Assembly (NCBI GenBank): GCA_052244495.1
Contig: JBQPXH010000013.1
DNA length: 64,000 nucleotides
Reading direction: 5' to 3' (one strand)
Origin: Cereibacter_A sp052244495
GTDB taxonomy: Bacteria > Pseudomonadota > Alphaproteobacteria > Rhodobacterales > Rhodobacteraceae
The notes under the pieces were generated by a model. That model worked only from the letters and a program-made list of their open reading frames with translations. It searched no databases and was not told where the DNA came from. The stretch's first letter is position 1. Each line of letters begins with the position of its first letter. Positions 55,077 through 64,000 of the stretch are shown one piece after another. The translations under genes and the position numbers were made by a program.

Positions 55077-55865
55077 ATGGCGAGCAAGGCGAAATCCGAA
55101 GGCGGCATCCTCGAGACGATCAAGACGGTCGTCTATGCGCTGCTGATCGCAGGCGTGTTCCGCACGCTCTTCTTCCAGCCGTTCTGGATCCCTTCGGGAT
55201 CCATGAAGGACACGCTGCTGATCGGCGATTTCCTCTTCGTCAACAAGATGGCCTACGGCTATTCGCAGTATTCCTGCCCCTTCGGCATCTGCCCCTTCTC
55301 GGGCCGCATCCTCGGCTCGGAACCCGAGCGTGGCGACGTGGTGGTGTTCCGCCATCCCGTCAATGGCTCGGACTTCATCAAGCGGCTGATCGGCCTCCCG
55401 GGCGACACGGTGCAGATGAGGAACGGCGTGCTCTACCTGAACGGCGAGGAGGTCCCGCAGGAGCCGGCCGGCACCTTCGAAGAGGTCTACGAGCAGCAGG
55501 GCCCGATGGGCAACCTGCCGCGCTGCGAGAACGGCCCCGTGGGCGAGGGCGGCATCTGCACCAAGAGCCGCTTCACCGAGACCCTGCCGGGCGGCCGCAG
55601 CCATGACGTGCTGAACATCGATACCAACGGCTTCGGCGACAACACCGATGTCTTCACCGTGCCTGCCGGCCACTACTTCTTCATGGGCGACAACCGCGAC
55701 AACAGCCAGGACAGCCGCTATGGCCAGGCCGTGGGCGGCGTGGGCTTCGTGCCGGCCGAGAACCTGATCGGCCGGGCGGACCGCATCATGTTCTCTTCGG
55801 CCGGTCGCTCGATGCTCTACTTCTGGACCTGGCGCGCCGACCGCTTCTTCAAGGCCATAGATTGA
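55077..55865 (+). CDS. lepB: Signal peptidase I
   Basis: A 262-residue membrane protease from the ATG at 55077. It has one N-terminal transmembrane segment (TVVYALLIAGVFRTLFF). The catalytic Ser is in IPSGSMKDTLLIGD and the Lys in SDFIKRLIGLPGDTV. GHYFFMGDNRDNSQDSR is box E. The inserted loop with paired Cys (YSCPFGICPF) is usual in this group. Its stop overlaps the rnc start. Confidence 0.96.
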   Translation: MASKAKSEGGILETIKTVVYALLIAGVFRTLFFQPFWIPSGSMKDTLLIGDFLFVNKMAYGYSQYSCPFGICPFSGRILGSEPERGDVVVFRHPVNGSDFIKRLIGLPGDTVQMRNGVLYLNGEEVPQEPAGTFEEVYEQQGPMGNLPRCENGPVGEGGICTKSRFTETLPGGRSHDVLNIDTNGFGDNTDVFTVPAGHYFFMGDNRDNSQDSRYGQAVGGVGFVPAENLIGRADRIMFSSAGRSMLYFWTWRADRFFKAID

Positions 55866-56551
55866 AGCTCTCGGCCGATCTCCGCGCCTTCGAGGCCCGG
55901 ATCGGGCACGAGTTCCGCGAGCCCGATCGCCTGCTGCGCGCGGTCACACATTCCTCGCTCTCGTCCGCCACGCGTCCCGACAACCAGCGGCTCGAGTTCC
56001 TGGGTGACCGGGTGCTGGGCCTCGTCATGGCCGAGGCGCTGCTTGCGGCCGACGGGCACGCCTCCGAGGGGCAGCTCGCGCCCCGCTTCAATGCGCTCGT
56101 GCGCAAGGAGACCTGTGCCGCCGTCGCGCGCGAGGTGGCGCTCGGGGAGGTGCTGAAGCTCGGCCGGTCCGAGATGATGTCGGGCGGCCGCCGCAAGGAG
56201 GCCTTGCTTGGCGACGCCCTGGAAGCGGTGATCGCCGCGGTCTATCTCGATGCGGGGTTCGAGGCTGCGCGCAGGCTCGTCCTGCGGCTCTGGGGCGAGC
56301 GGATCGCCCAGGTCGAGCAGGATGCCCGCGACGCCAAGACGGCGCTGCAGGAATGGGCGCAGGCCCGCGGGCTGCCGCCGCCGACCTACGAGGCGGTGGA
56401 CAGGTCAGGTCCCGACCATGCGCCGATCTTCACCGTCGAGGTGCGCCTCGGCAGCGGCGAGACGGAGCGTGCGACGGCGGGCACCAAGCGCGTGGCGGAA
56501 CAGGCGGCGGCGCGGGCGCTTCTCGCGCGGATGGAGGCGAAGAATGACTGA
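55862..56551 (+). CDS. rnc: Ribonuclease III
   Basis: A 229-residue enzyme starting at TTG. The signature is QRLEFLGDRVLGLVMAEALL, with catalytic acids there and in KEALLGDALEAVIAAVYLDA. The C-terminal double-stranded RNA-binding domain is KTALQEWAQARGLPPPTYEA through RVAEQAAARALL. It overlaps lepB by 4 nt and era by 8 nt. Confidence 0.97.
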   Translation: MKLSADLRAFEARIGHEFREPDRLLRAVTHSSLSSATRPDNQRLEFLGDRVLGLVMAEALLAADGHASEGQLAPRFNALVRKETCAAVAREVALGEVLKLGRSEMMSGGRRKEALLGDALEAVIAAVYLDAGFEAARRLVLRLWGERIAQVEQDARDAKTALQEWAQARGLPPPTYEAVDRSGPDHAPIFTVEVRLGSGETERATAGTKRVAEQAAARALLARMEAKND

Positions 56552-57458
56552 GACCACACGCGCGGGCTTCGTGGCGCTCATCGGCGAGCCCAATGCCGGG
56601 AAATCGACGCTCCTGAACCGCATGGTCGGCGCCAAGGTCTCGATCGTGACCCACAAGGTCCAGACCACGCGCGCCCGCATCCGTGGCGTGGCGATGGAAG
56701 GTCAGACCCAGATCGTTTTCGTGGACACGCCCGGCCTCTTCCGTCCGCGGCGGAGGCTCGACCGGGCCATGGTCGCCGCCGCCTGGGGCGGCGCGGCGGA
56801 TGCCGACGTGATCGTGCTGCTCGTTGAGGCCCACCGCGGCCTGACCGAGGGCACGCAGGCCATCATCGACGCGATGCGCGACCGCATCCCGCAGGGCCAG
56901 ACCGTGGCCCTCGCCATCAACAAGATCGACCGGGTGAAGGCCGAGGTGCTGCTCGGGCTTGCGCAGGAGCTGAACGGTGCCTTTCCCTTCGCCGAGACCT
57001 TCATGATCTCGGCCGAGAAGGGCCACGGGGTCGAGAAGCTGCGCCGCTGGCTGGCGGGCATCCTTCCCGAGGGCCCCTGGTTCTACCCCGAGGACCAGAT
57101 CGCCGACGTGCCGATGCGCGCCATCGCCGCCGAGATCACGCGCGAGAAGCTGACCCTGCGCCTGCATGAGGAGCTGCCTTACCAGCTCACCGTCGAGACC
57201 GAAGCCTGGGAGGACCGGCCCGACGGCTCCACCCGCATCGACCAGGTCGTCTATGTCGCCCGCGACGGCCACAAGGGCATCGTGCTCGGCAACAAGGGCG
57301 AGACGATCAAGCAGATCGGCCAGGCCTCCCGCGCCGAGATCGCGACCTTCCTCGAGCGGCCGGTCCATCTCTTCCTGCAGGTCCGGGTGCGCCCGAACTG
57401 GCTCGAGGAACCCGAGCGCTATTCCGAGATGGGCCTCGATTTCAAGGACGGCGACTGA
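56544..57458 (+). CDS. era: GTPase Era
   Basis: A 304-residue ribosome-assembly GTPase. G motifs are GEPNAGKSTLLNRM, TTRARIRG, VDTPGLF and NKID. The C-terminal KH domain holds GHKGIVLGNKGETIKQIGQA, which binds the 3' end of 16S rRNA. The lepB-rnc-era-DUF1491-recO run looks like one transcription unit. Confidence 0.97.
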   Translation: MTETTRAGFVALIGEPNAGKSTLLNRMVGAKVSIVTHKVQTTRARIRGVAMEGQTQIVFVDTPGLFRPRRRLDRAMVAAAWGGAADADVIVLLVEAHRGLTEGTQAIIDAMRDRIPQGQTVALAINKIDRVKAEVLLGLAQELNGAFPFAETFMISAEKGHGVEKLRRWLAGILPEGPWFYPEDQIADVPMRAIAAEITREKLTLRLHEELPYQLTVETEAWEDRPDGSTRIDQVVYVARDGHKGIVLGNKGETIKQIGQASRAEIATFLERPVHLFLQVRVRPNWLEEPERYSEMGLDFKDGD

Positions 57459-57479
57459 GATGGCCGCCGCGGCCGGCCG

Positions 57480-57815
57480 ATGAGCGTGCGCCTGACGGCC
57501 GACTTCTGGGTCCGTGCCTATCTGACCCGTCTGCGGCTGGCCGACATCCCGGCCTTTGTGACCTCGCGGGGCGATGCCACTGCTGGCGCCGTTCTGGTCA
57601 AATGCGCGACCCTCGACGGGCAGGCCCGGGCCTTCCAGCGCTCCTTCGACCTGATGACCGGCGCCCGCGCCTGGGTGCCGCTGGCCGAGGGCGCCGAGGC
57701 CGAGGTCGATGCGGCCATCGCCCGCCAGCGCCGCTTCGACCCCGACCTCTGGGTGATCGAGGTCGAGGACCGGCAGGGCCGGACGCTCCTCGACGAGCCG
57801 GGCCTCTCCGAGTGA
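57480..57815 (+). CDS. DUF1491 protein
   Basis: A 111-residue protein: MSVRLTADFWVRAYLTRLRL, AGAVLVKCATLDGQARAFQR and RRFDPDLWVIEVEDRQGRTL. This is the complete DUF1491 pattern, an alphaproteobacterial family of unknown function conserved between era and recO. Confidence 0.88.
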   Translation: MSVRLTADFWVRAYLTRLRLADIPAFVTSRGDATAGAVLVKCATLDGQARAFQRSFDLMTGARAWVPLAEGAEAEVDAAIARQRRFDPDLWVIEVEDRQGRTLLDEPGLSE

Positions 57816-57851
57816 CTGGACGGCCCGTCCGTCGCGCGGGATAGTCGCCCC

Positions 57852-58571
57852 ATGATGGAATGGCGGGACGAGGGCGCGCTCCTCTCGGTGCGGCGGCACG
57901 GCGAGAGTTCGGCGATCATCGAGGTCTTCACGGCTGACCATGGCCGCCACGCGGGCGTCGTCCGCGGAGGCGCCTCGAGGAAGGTCGCGCCGATCCTCCA
58001 GCCCGGTGCGCAGCTCGACCTGACCTGGAAGGCGCGGCTCGACGAGCACATGGGCTCGTTCACGGTCGAGCCGCTGCGCAGCCGGACGGCGCTGCTCGGC
58101 GACCGGCTGGGCCTCGCGGGCCTCAACGCGATCTGCGCCATGCTTCATGTGACATTGCCGGAGCGCGAGCCGCATCCCGGCCTGTGGCAGGCGAGCATGG
58201 CGCTGCTCGACGCACTCGACCGCCCCGGCTGGCCTGCCGCCTATCTCCGCTGGGAGATGCGGCTGCTGGAGGAGACCGGCTTCGGCCTCGACCTCACCCG
58301 CTGTGCCGTCACCGGCAGCCGTGAGGACTTGGCCTTTGTGAGTCCGAAGACCGGCCGGGCGGTCAGCCGGGACGGGGCGGGCGACTGGGCCGACCGACTC
58401 TTTCCGCTCCCTCTCGCGCTTCTGGGGCAGGGGCCCGCGAGCGGCGAGGACCTTGCGCAGGGCCTCGCCATCACCGGCCACTTCCTCGCGCGGGAACTGG
58501 CGCCGCTCCTGAACGGGCGCCCGCTGCCAGAAGCGCGCGCACGGCTGATGGAACTGCTGGCGCGCGCCTGA
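57852..58571 (+). CDS. recO: DNA repair protein RecO
   Basis: A 239-residue protein (start at either of two adjacent ATGs). The N-terminal OB fold is WRDEGALLSVRRHGESSAII, EVFTADHGRHAGVVRGG. The helical C-terminal part has LRWEMRLLEETGFGLDLTRC with a single Cys rather than a zinc-binding set. It loads RecA with RecFR at gaps. Confidence 0.94.
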   Translation: MMEWRDEGALLSVRRHGESSAIIEVFTADHGRHAGVVRGGASRKVAPILQPGAQLDLTWKARLDEHMGSFTVEPLRSRTALLGDRLGLAGLNAICAMLHVTLPEREPHPGLWQASMALLDALDRPGWPAAYLRWEMRLLEETGFGLDLTRCAVTGSREDLAFVSPKTGRAVSRDGAGDWADRLFPLPLALLGQGPASGEDLAQGLAITGHFLARELAPLLNGRPLPEARARLMELLARA

Positions 58572-58606
58572 AATCGTGCCGTTCGCGCTTCGTGAAATTC
58601 ATGTGG

Positions 58607-58634
58607 AAGGGGCGGACCCTGCGGCCCGCCCCTT
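58607..58634. terminator. Bidirectional terminator between recO and the acyl-CoA dehydrogenase
   Basis: AAGGGGCGG and CCGCCCCTT form a 9-bp stem with a 10-nt loop between two convergent genes. Confidence 0.7.
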
Positions 58635-58660
58635 GATGCCGGAAACGCTGGCAAGCTTGC

Positions 58661-60328
58661 TCAGTCGAGCAGCCGCCGTGCGATCACCTGAGCCTGGATT
58701 TCGGCCGCGCCTTCGAAGATGTTCAGGATGCGCGCGTCGCAGAGGATCCGGCTGATCTGGTACTCCAGCGCGAAGCCGTTCCCTCCATGGATCTGCAGGG
58801 CATTGTCGGCCGAGGCCCAGGCCACCCGCGCGCCCAGGAGCTTCGCCATCCCGGCCTCAAGGTCGCAGCGCTGGCCGTGGTCCTTCTCCCAGGCGGAGAA
58901 GTAGGTGAGCTGCCGCGCCACCATGATCTCGACCGCCATCATGGCGAGCTTGCCGGCCACGCGCGGAAACTCGATCAGCGACTTGCCGAACTGCTTGCGG
59001 TCCTCGGCATATTGCATCCCGACTTCCAGCGCGCTCTGCGCAACGCCGATCGCGCGCGCGGCCGTCTGGATGCGGGCGCTTTCGAAGGTCTGCATCAGCT
59101 GCTTGAAGCCCTGTCCCTCGACGCCGCCCAGGAGGTTCCCGCCCTTCACGCGGAAGCCGTCGAAGCCGATCTCGTATTCCTTCATGCCACGATAGCCGAG
59201 CACCTCGATCTCGCCGCCGGTCATGCCGGGCGTCGGGAACGGCTCCGCATCGGTTCCCGGCATCTTCTCGGCCAGGAACATCGACAGGCCACGATAATCG
59301 CTCGTCGTGGGATCGGTCCGGGCGAGCAGCGTCATCACATGGGTGCGCGCGGCATGGGTGATCCAGGTCTTGTTGCCGTTCACCACCCAGTCGTCGCCGT
59401 CCTTCGCCGCGCGCGTGCGCAGGCTGCCGAGGTCCGATCCGGTGTTCGGCTCGGTAAAGACGGCCGTTGGAAGGATCTCGCCCGAGGCGATCTTCGGCAG
59501 CCATTCGGCCTTCTGTTCCGCAGTGCCGCCGCAGAGGATCAGCTCCGCCGCGATCTCGGACCGCGTGCCGAGCGAGCCCACGCCGATGTAGCCCCGCGAA
59601 AGCTCCTCGGAGACGACCACCATCGAGGCTTTCGACAGGCCGAAGCCGCCGAACTCCTCGGGGATCGTCAGGCCGAAGACGCCCATCTCGGCCAGCGCCT
59701 CGATGATGTCCATCGGGATCAGCTCGTCCCGCATGTGCCAGCCATGCGCATTCGGCACCACGCGTTCGTCCGCGAAGCGGCGGAACTGGTCCCGGATCAT
59801 CTCCAGTTCCTCATCCAGTCCGGAAGCGCCGAAGGTCGCCCGGCCGTGGTTGTCCCGCATGAGCGTGACCAGTGCCGCCCGCGCCGCCGGCGTATTGCCG
59901 TTCCTGATCAGGGTCTTCACCGCCTCGCCGGGATGGCCCAGCTCGACGCCGATGTCCTGCACCCGCGCGGTCTCGTTCTGGCTCATCGGGATGCCGCCGC
60001 GGATCTGCGCGAGATATTCGCCGAAGGCGATCTGCAGGATCAGCGCCTCAAGTTCACCAAACCGGCCCTCGGTCTCGAGCCGGCCGGCCCAGGCGCGCAT
60101 CTGGCGCAACGATTCGACGTAGGTGGCAAGCCAGGACAGCGCATGAGCCGCGAACTGCTCCTGCTCCAGCGCCTTCGACGACACCTTGCCATCGACCGTC
60201 ACCCGATCCTTCAGCGTCGCGCGCGCCGTCTCGAGCAGGGTCTCCACCTCGGGCAGCGCGTCGGAGGTGAGGGACAGAAGATCGGCGAGCAGCGGCTGTG
60301 CGGTCATGGTCGCTCCGTCCTTCGGCAT
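58661..60328 (-). CDS. mcd: Acyl-CoA dehydrogenase, probably (2S)-methylsuccinyl-CoA dehydrogenase
   Basis: A 555-residue FAD enzyme. Compared with ordinary acyl-CoA dehydrogenases (about 380) it has an extra N-terminal helical domain of about 160 residues (PLLADLLSLTSDALPEVETL). The core has TAVFTEPNTGSDLGSLRTRA, WVVNGNKTWITHAART, RIQTAARAIGVAQSALE and QIHGGNGFALEYQISRILCD. This long form is that of Mcd of the ethylmalonyl-CoA pathway for acetate assimilation in Rhodobacter. The start at 60328 has GAGGAG upstream; the Met seven codons later is possible. Confidence 0.8.
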   Translation of the reverse strand: MPKDGATMTAQPLLADLLSLTSDALPEVETLLETARATLKDRVTVDGKVSSKALEQEQFAAHALSWLATYVESLRQMRAWAGRLETEGRFGELEALILQIAFGEYLAQIRGGIPMSQNETARVQDIGVELGHPGEAVKTLIRNGNTPAARAALVTLMRDNHGRATFGASGLDEELEMIRDQFRRFADERVVPNAHGWHMRDELIPMDIIEALAEMGVFGLTIPEEFGGFGLSKASMVVVSEELSRGYIGVGSLGTRSEIAAELILCGGTAEQKAEWLPKIASGEILPTAVFTEPNTGSDLGSLRTRAAKDGDDWVVNGNKTWITHAARTHVMTLLARTDPTTSDYRGLSMFLAEKMPGTDAEPFPTPGMTGGEIEVLGYRGMKEYEIGFDGFRVKGGNLLGGVEGQGFKQLMQTFESARIQTAARAIGVAQSALEVGMQYAEDRKQFGKSLIEFPRVAGKLAMMAVEIMVARQLTYFSAWEKDHGQRCDLEAGMAKLLGARVAWASADNALQIHGGNGFALEYQISRILCDARILNIFEGAAEIQAQVIARRLLD

Positions 60329-60456
60329 GGCGTAACTCCTCTTTCTGCGACTGCGACGTCCTATCGACTTTGCAGCCGCAGCGCAACAAAAATTCGCGCG
60401 AACTGTGCCGCGCGCAGCAATGTGTCGTGCGCAAAGTGCCCAGGATTAAATGAAAA

Positions 60457-60478
60457 ACGGGGCGCATCTGCGCCCCGT
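60457..60478 (-). terminator. pckA terminator
   Basis: On the minus strand ACGGGGCGC-N4-GCGCCCCGT is followed by TTTTTCA, 75 bp after the pckA stop. It is a classical intrinsic terminator. Confidence 0.85.
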
Positions 60479-60552
60479 CCCTATCTGCTCCGCCTTGAGG
60501 AAAGCGCGGCGGCACCTGCATGCGATGCCTCGCGTTTCCTTCGCCCCTCGGC

Positions 60553-62151
<1,599 letters not shown>

Positions 62152-62491
62152 ACTGCAAGCTCCCCGATGCCGCCCGAGCGGCTGTTTCCGGTCCTCCAAC
62201 GGCATCCCGGGCCAATAGGATACCGGTCAGCCCCGGGAACGGCGCCGACAGGCAAAGCCTATAACATGACCCACCTCCGCGACAACAGAGTGACAGCAAC
62301 GCGTTAGCGCAACCAGCGACAGGTTGGCGCAACCACTGGGCAATCGTTGCGGCAAATTAGTCATTCCTTCGCATAATCAGCATCACCTCGGAGCGTCCGG
62401 CGCCTCCGATTCGCAGAAGGCTATTGATTCCTTCGGCGGAAATCTGATCATGAGGCGCATTTGGGTCAGCAGGCACTTTGGAGTTGGGATA
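62152..62491. other. Divergent pckA/chvI intergenic region
   Basis: About 340 bases with no convincing gene, more AT-rich near 62340-62470. It must hold both promoters. In relatives ChvI-type regulators influence pckA, so a ChvI site here is possible, but I cannot point to a specific operator. Confidence 0.5.
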
Positions 62492-63193
62492 ATGTCCAGG
62501 ATCGCTCTCGTGGATGACGACCGCAACATCCTGACGTCGGTCGCCATGACCCTCGAGGCCGAAGGGTTCGAGGTCGAGACCTACAACGACGGCCAGTCCG
62601 CGCTCGATGCCTTCAACAAGCGGATGCCCGACATGGCCGTGCTCGACATCAAGATGCCGCGCATGGACGGGATGGACCTTCTCCAGCGCCTTCGGCAGAA
62701 AACCGCGATGCCGGTCATCTTCCTCACGTCCAAGGACGACGAGATCGACGAGGTCCTCGGGCTGAGGATGGGGGCGGACGACTACGTCAAGAAGCCCTTC
62801 TCGCAACGCCTTCTGGTCGAGCGGATTCGCGCGCTGCTGCGCCGGCAGGACGCCATCGCGGGGGGCGAGGCCGATGTGCAGGAAGAAAGCCGCATTCTGG
62901 AACGCGGCAATCTGCGGATGGACCCCCTGCGCCATGCGGTGACGTGGAAGGGCAGCGACGTCTCGCTGACGGTGACCGAATTCCTGCTGCTTCAGGCCCT
63001 CGCGCAGCGGCCGGGCTTCGTCAAGAGCCGGGACCAACTGATGGACGTGGCCTATGACGATCAGGTCTACGTCGACGACCGCACGATCGACAGCCACATC
63101 AAGCGCCTGCGCAAGAAGATGCGGTCCGCCGACGCCGACTTCGCCGCGATCGAGACGCTCTACGGCATCGGATACCGCTATAACGAGGAGTGA
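62492..63193 (+). CDS. chvI: Response regulator ChvI
   Basis: A 233-residue OmpR-family regulator from the ATG at 62492. The receiver domain has RIALVDDDRNILTSVAMTLE with the acidic pair, the phosphorylated Asp52 in MAVLDIKMPRMDG, Thr in VIFLTSKDDE and Lys in DDYVKKPFSQ. The winged-helix output domain ends RTIDSHIKRLRKKM and IETLYGIGYRYNEE. It is followed 7 bp later by the histidine kinase gene. Confidence 0.94.
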   Translation: MSRIALVDDDRNILTSVAMTLEAEGFEVETYNDGQSALDAFNKRMPDMAVLDIKMPRMDGMDLLQRLRQKTAMPVIFLTSKDDEIDEVLGLRMGADDYVKKPFSQRLLVERIRALLRRQDAIAGGEADVQEESRILERGNLRMDPLRHAVTWKGSDVSLTVTEFLLLQALAQRPGFVKSRDQLMDVAYDDQVYVDDRTIDSHIKRLRKKMRSADADFAAIETLYGIGYRYNEE

Positions 63194-63200
63194 CGGTCGC

Positions 63201-64000
63201 ATGACTGCCGCGCCGGCCTTTGGCCGACCCGAGGCGGAGGGCGGGCAATCCGCACCGCGGTCCGGCGACGTGCTCCTCGGCGAGGACTGGATCGCGCCGG
63301 AGGTCGAGGGCGATTTCTCGATCCAGAAGACCCGCGGACGGCGCGGCATCGTCTCGTTGAACCGTTCGCCCCTTGCGCGCAAGATCATCATCTTCAACCT
63401 GCTCGCGCTGGTGATCCAGGTCTCGGGCGTCCTCTTCACCAATCCCTTCCGCGAGAATCTGGTGCTGCAGCGCGAGCGGGCGCTCGTGTCCGAGACGCAG
63501 CTCGTGGCCAACGTCTTCGAGGCGCGTCTTGCCGCGATTCCCGGTGCCACCCTCGACGCGCCAAAAGGGATCGACATCCCGGCAACGCTGGAGTCGCTCG
63601 CCGTCAATCCCGCCATCGACCTCTTCATCCTCGACAATTCCGGCGATGTGGTGGCGTTCGACCGCGGGACGCGACAACCCGTTCTCGGCGACCAGCGCTC
63701 GACCCTGATCACCGACTTCCTCAACGGAGTATGGGAAGCGGTCTCGAACGTGCTCGCCTGGGGAGAAGAGCCCGAGCGCGAGATCGACGCCGTCGCGCTG
63801 GCGCGACAGGTCTTTGCCGGCGCACGCGAGGGGCGGACCACCATCAACACCGGCCGCGACCGCAATGGCGGCGCGCTCTTCTCCGTCGCGACCCCCATCC
63901 TTGAGGGGGATCGGGTCATCGGTGTGGCGGCCATCGTCTCGGCGGCCGGAGAGATCGACCGGCTCGTCCGCTACGAGCGCGAGCAGATCCTGCAGATGTT
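63201..64000 (+). CDS. chvG: Sensor histidine kinase ChvG (5' part, runs off the window)
   Basis: An open frame from the ATG at 63201 (MTAAPAFGRPEAEGGQSAPR) to the right edge, 266 residues. After a cytoplasmic N-terminus there is a transmembrane segment (KIIIFNLLALVIQVSGVLFT) and the periplasmic sensor region (ERALVSETQLVANVFEARLA, FILDNSGDVVAFDR, FSVATPILEGDRVIGVAAIV). HAMP and kinase domains lie beyond the window. Position after chvI and sensor layout identify it. Confidence 0.9.
   Translation, partial: MTAAPAFGRPEAEGGQSAPRSGDVLLGEDWIAPEVEGDFSIQKTRGRRGIVSLNRSPLARKIIIFNLLALVIQVSGVLFTNPFRENLVLQRERALVSETQLVANVFEARLAAIPGATLDAPKGIDIPATLESLAVNPAIDLFILDNSGDVVAFDRGTRQPVLGDQRSTLITDFLNGVWEAVSNVLAWGEEPEREIDAVALARQVFAGAREGRTTINTGRDRNGGALFSVATPILEGDRVIGVAAIVSAAGEIDRLVRYEREQILQM

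Overview
The window reads as an alphaproteobacterial chromosome of the Rhodobacter/Cereibacter type (high-GC coding, ChvI/ChvG beside pckA, a long acyl-CoA dehydrogenase resembling methylsuccinyl-CoA dehydrogenase of the ethylmalonyl-CoA pathway, and the order rpoZ-rsh-DUF2062-pdxJ-acpS-lepB-rnc-era-DUF1491-recO). The genus is an inference; no search was run.

Layout. (1) 1-5254: right end of an integrated phage-like element (element 1), running off the left edge. It has a DUF4326 gene, a methyltransferase-like gene, a lipoprotein, small phage genes, an HTH/excisionase-like gene, a tyrosine integrase (3097-4155), a DUF3800 gene, and finally a tRNA-Arg 3' half at 5209-5254. (2) 5236-45683: a complete HK97-like siphophage prophage of about 40.4 kb (element 2) between two copies of a 19-bp core lying in tRNA-Arg(CCT). 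The intact tRNA is at 45638-45713. The two elements appear to sit in tandem in the same tRNA gene. (3) 46008-64000: ordinary chromosome.

Plan of element 2. A repressor-like gene (34846-35199) is flanked by palindromic operators of the form TGTAGCGA-N3-TCGCTACA. Leftward from it (minus strand) run small regulatory genes, replication-type genes (DUF1937, multi-HTH, a DnaA domain IV-only protein, DUF1376-like), then packaging (terminases, portal, protease, capsid), head-tail joining, tail tube, a tail chaperone with a GGGAAAC -1 frameshift site, a TolA-C-terminus-like moron, tape measure, tail fibres, lysis (two holin-like genes and an M15 endolysin), more fibres, and at the far left a diversity-generating retroelement. 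Rightward run small early genes, DUF2303, HNH, DUF5131, a methyltransferase-like gene, a SNF2 helicase-methyltransferase fusion split by an intein, an excisionase-like gene and integrase.

The most notable system is the diversity-generating retroelement at 6778-9664: a DGR-type reverse transcriptase, an Avd-like gene, a template repeat (8048-8166) and a variable repeat (8593-8711) at the 3' end of a formylglycine-generating-enzyme-fold tail protein. The repeats align over 119 nt with 12 differences, and all 12 fall on template adenines. An adenine-free 3' end and a downstream GC-rich hairpin with a GAGA loop complete the known DGR architecture. The inference is that this prophage diversifies its receptor-binding protein by mutagenic retrohoming.
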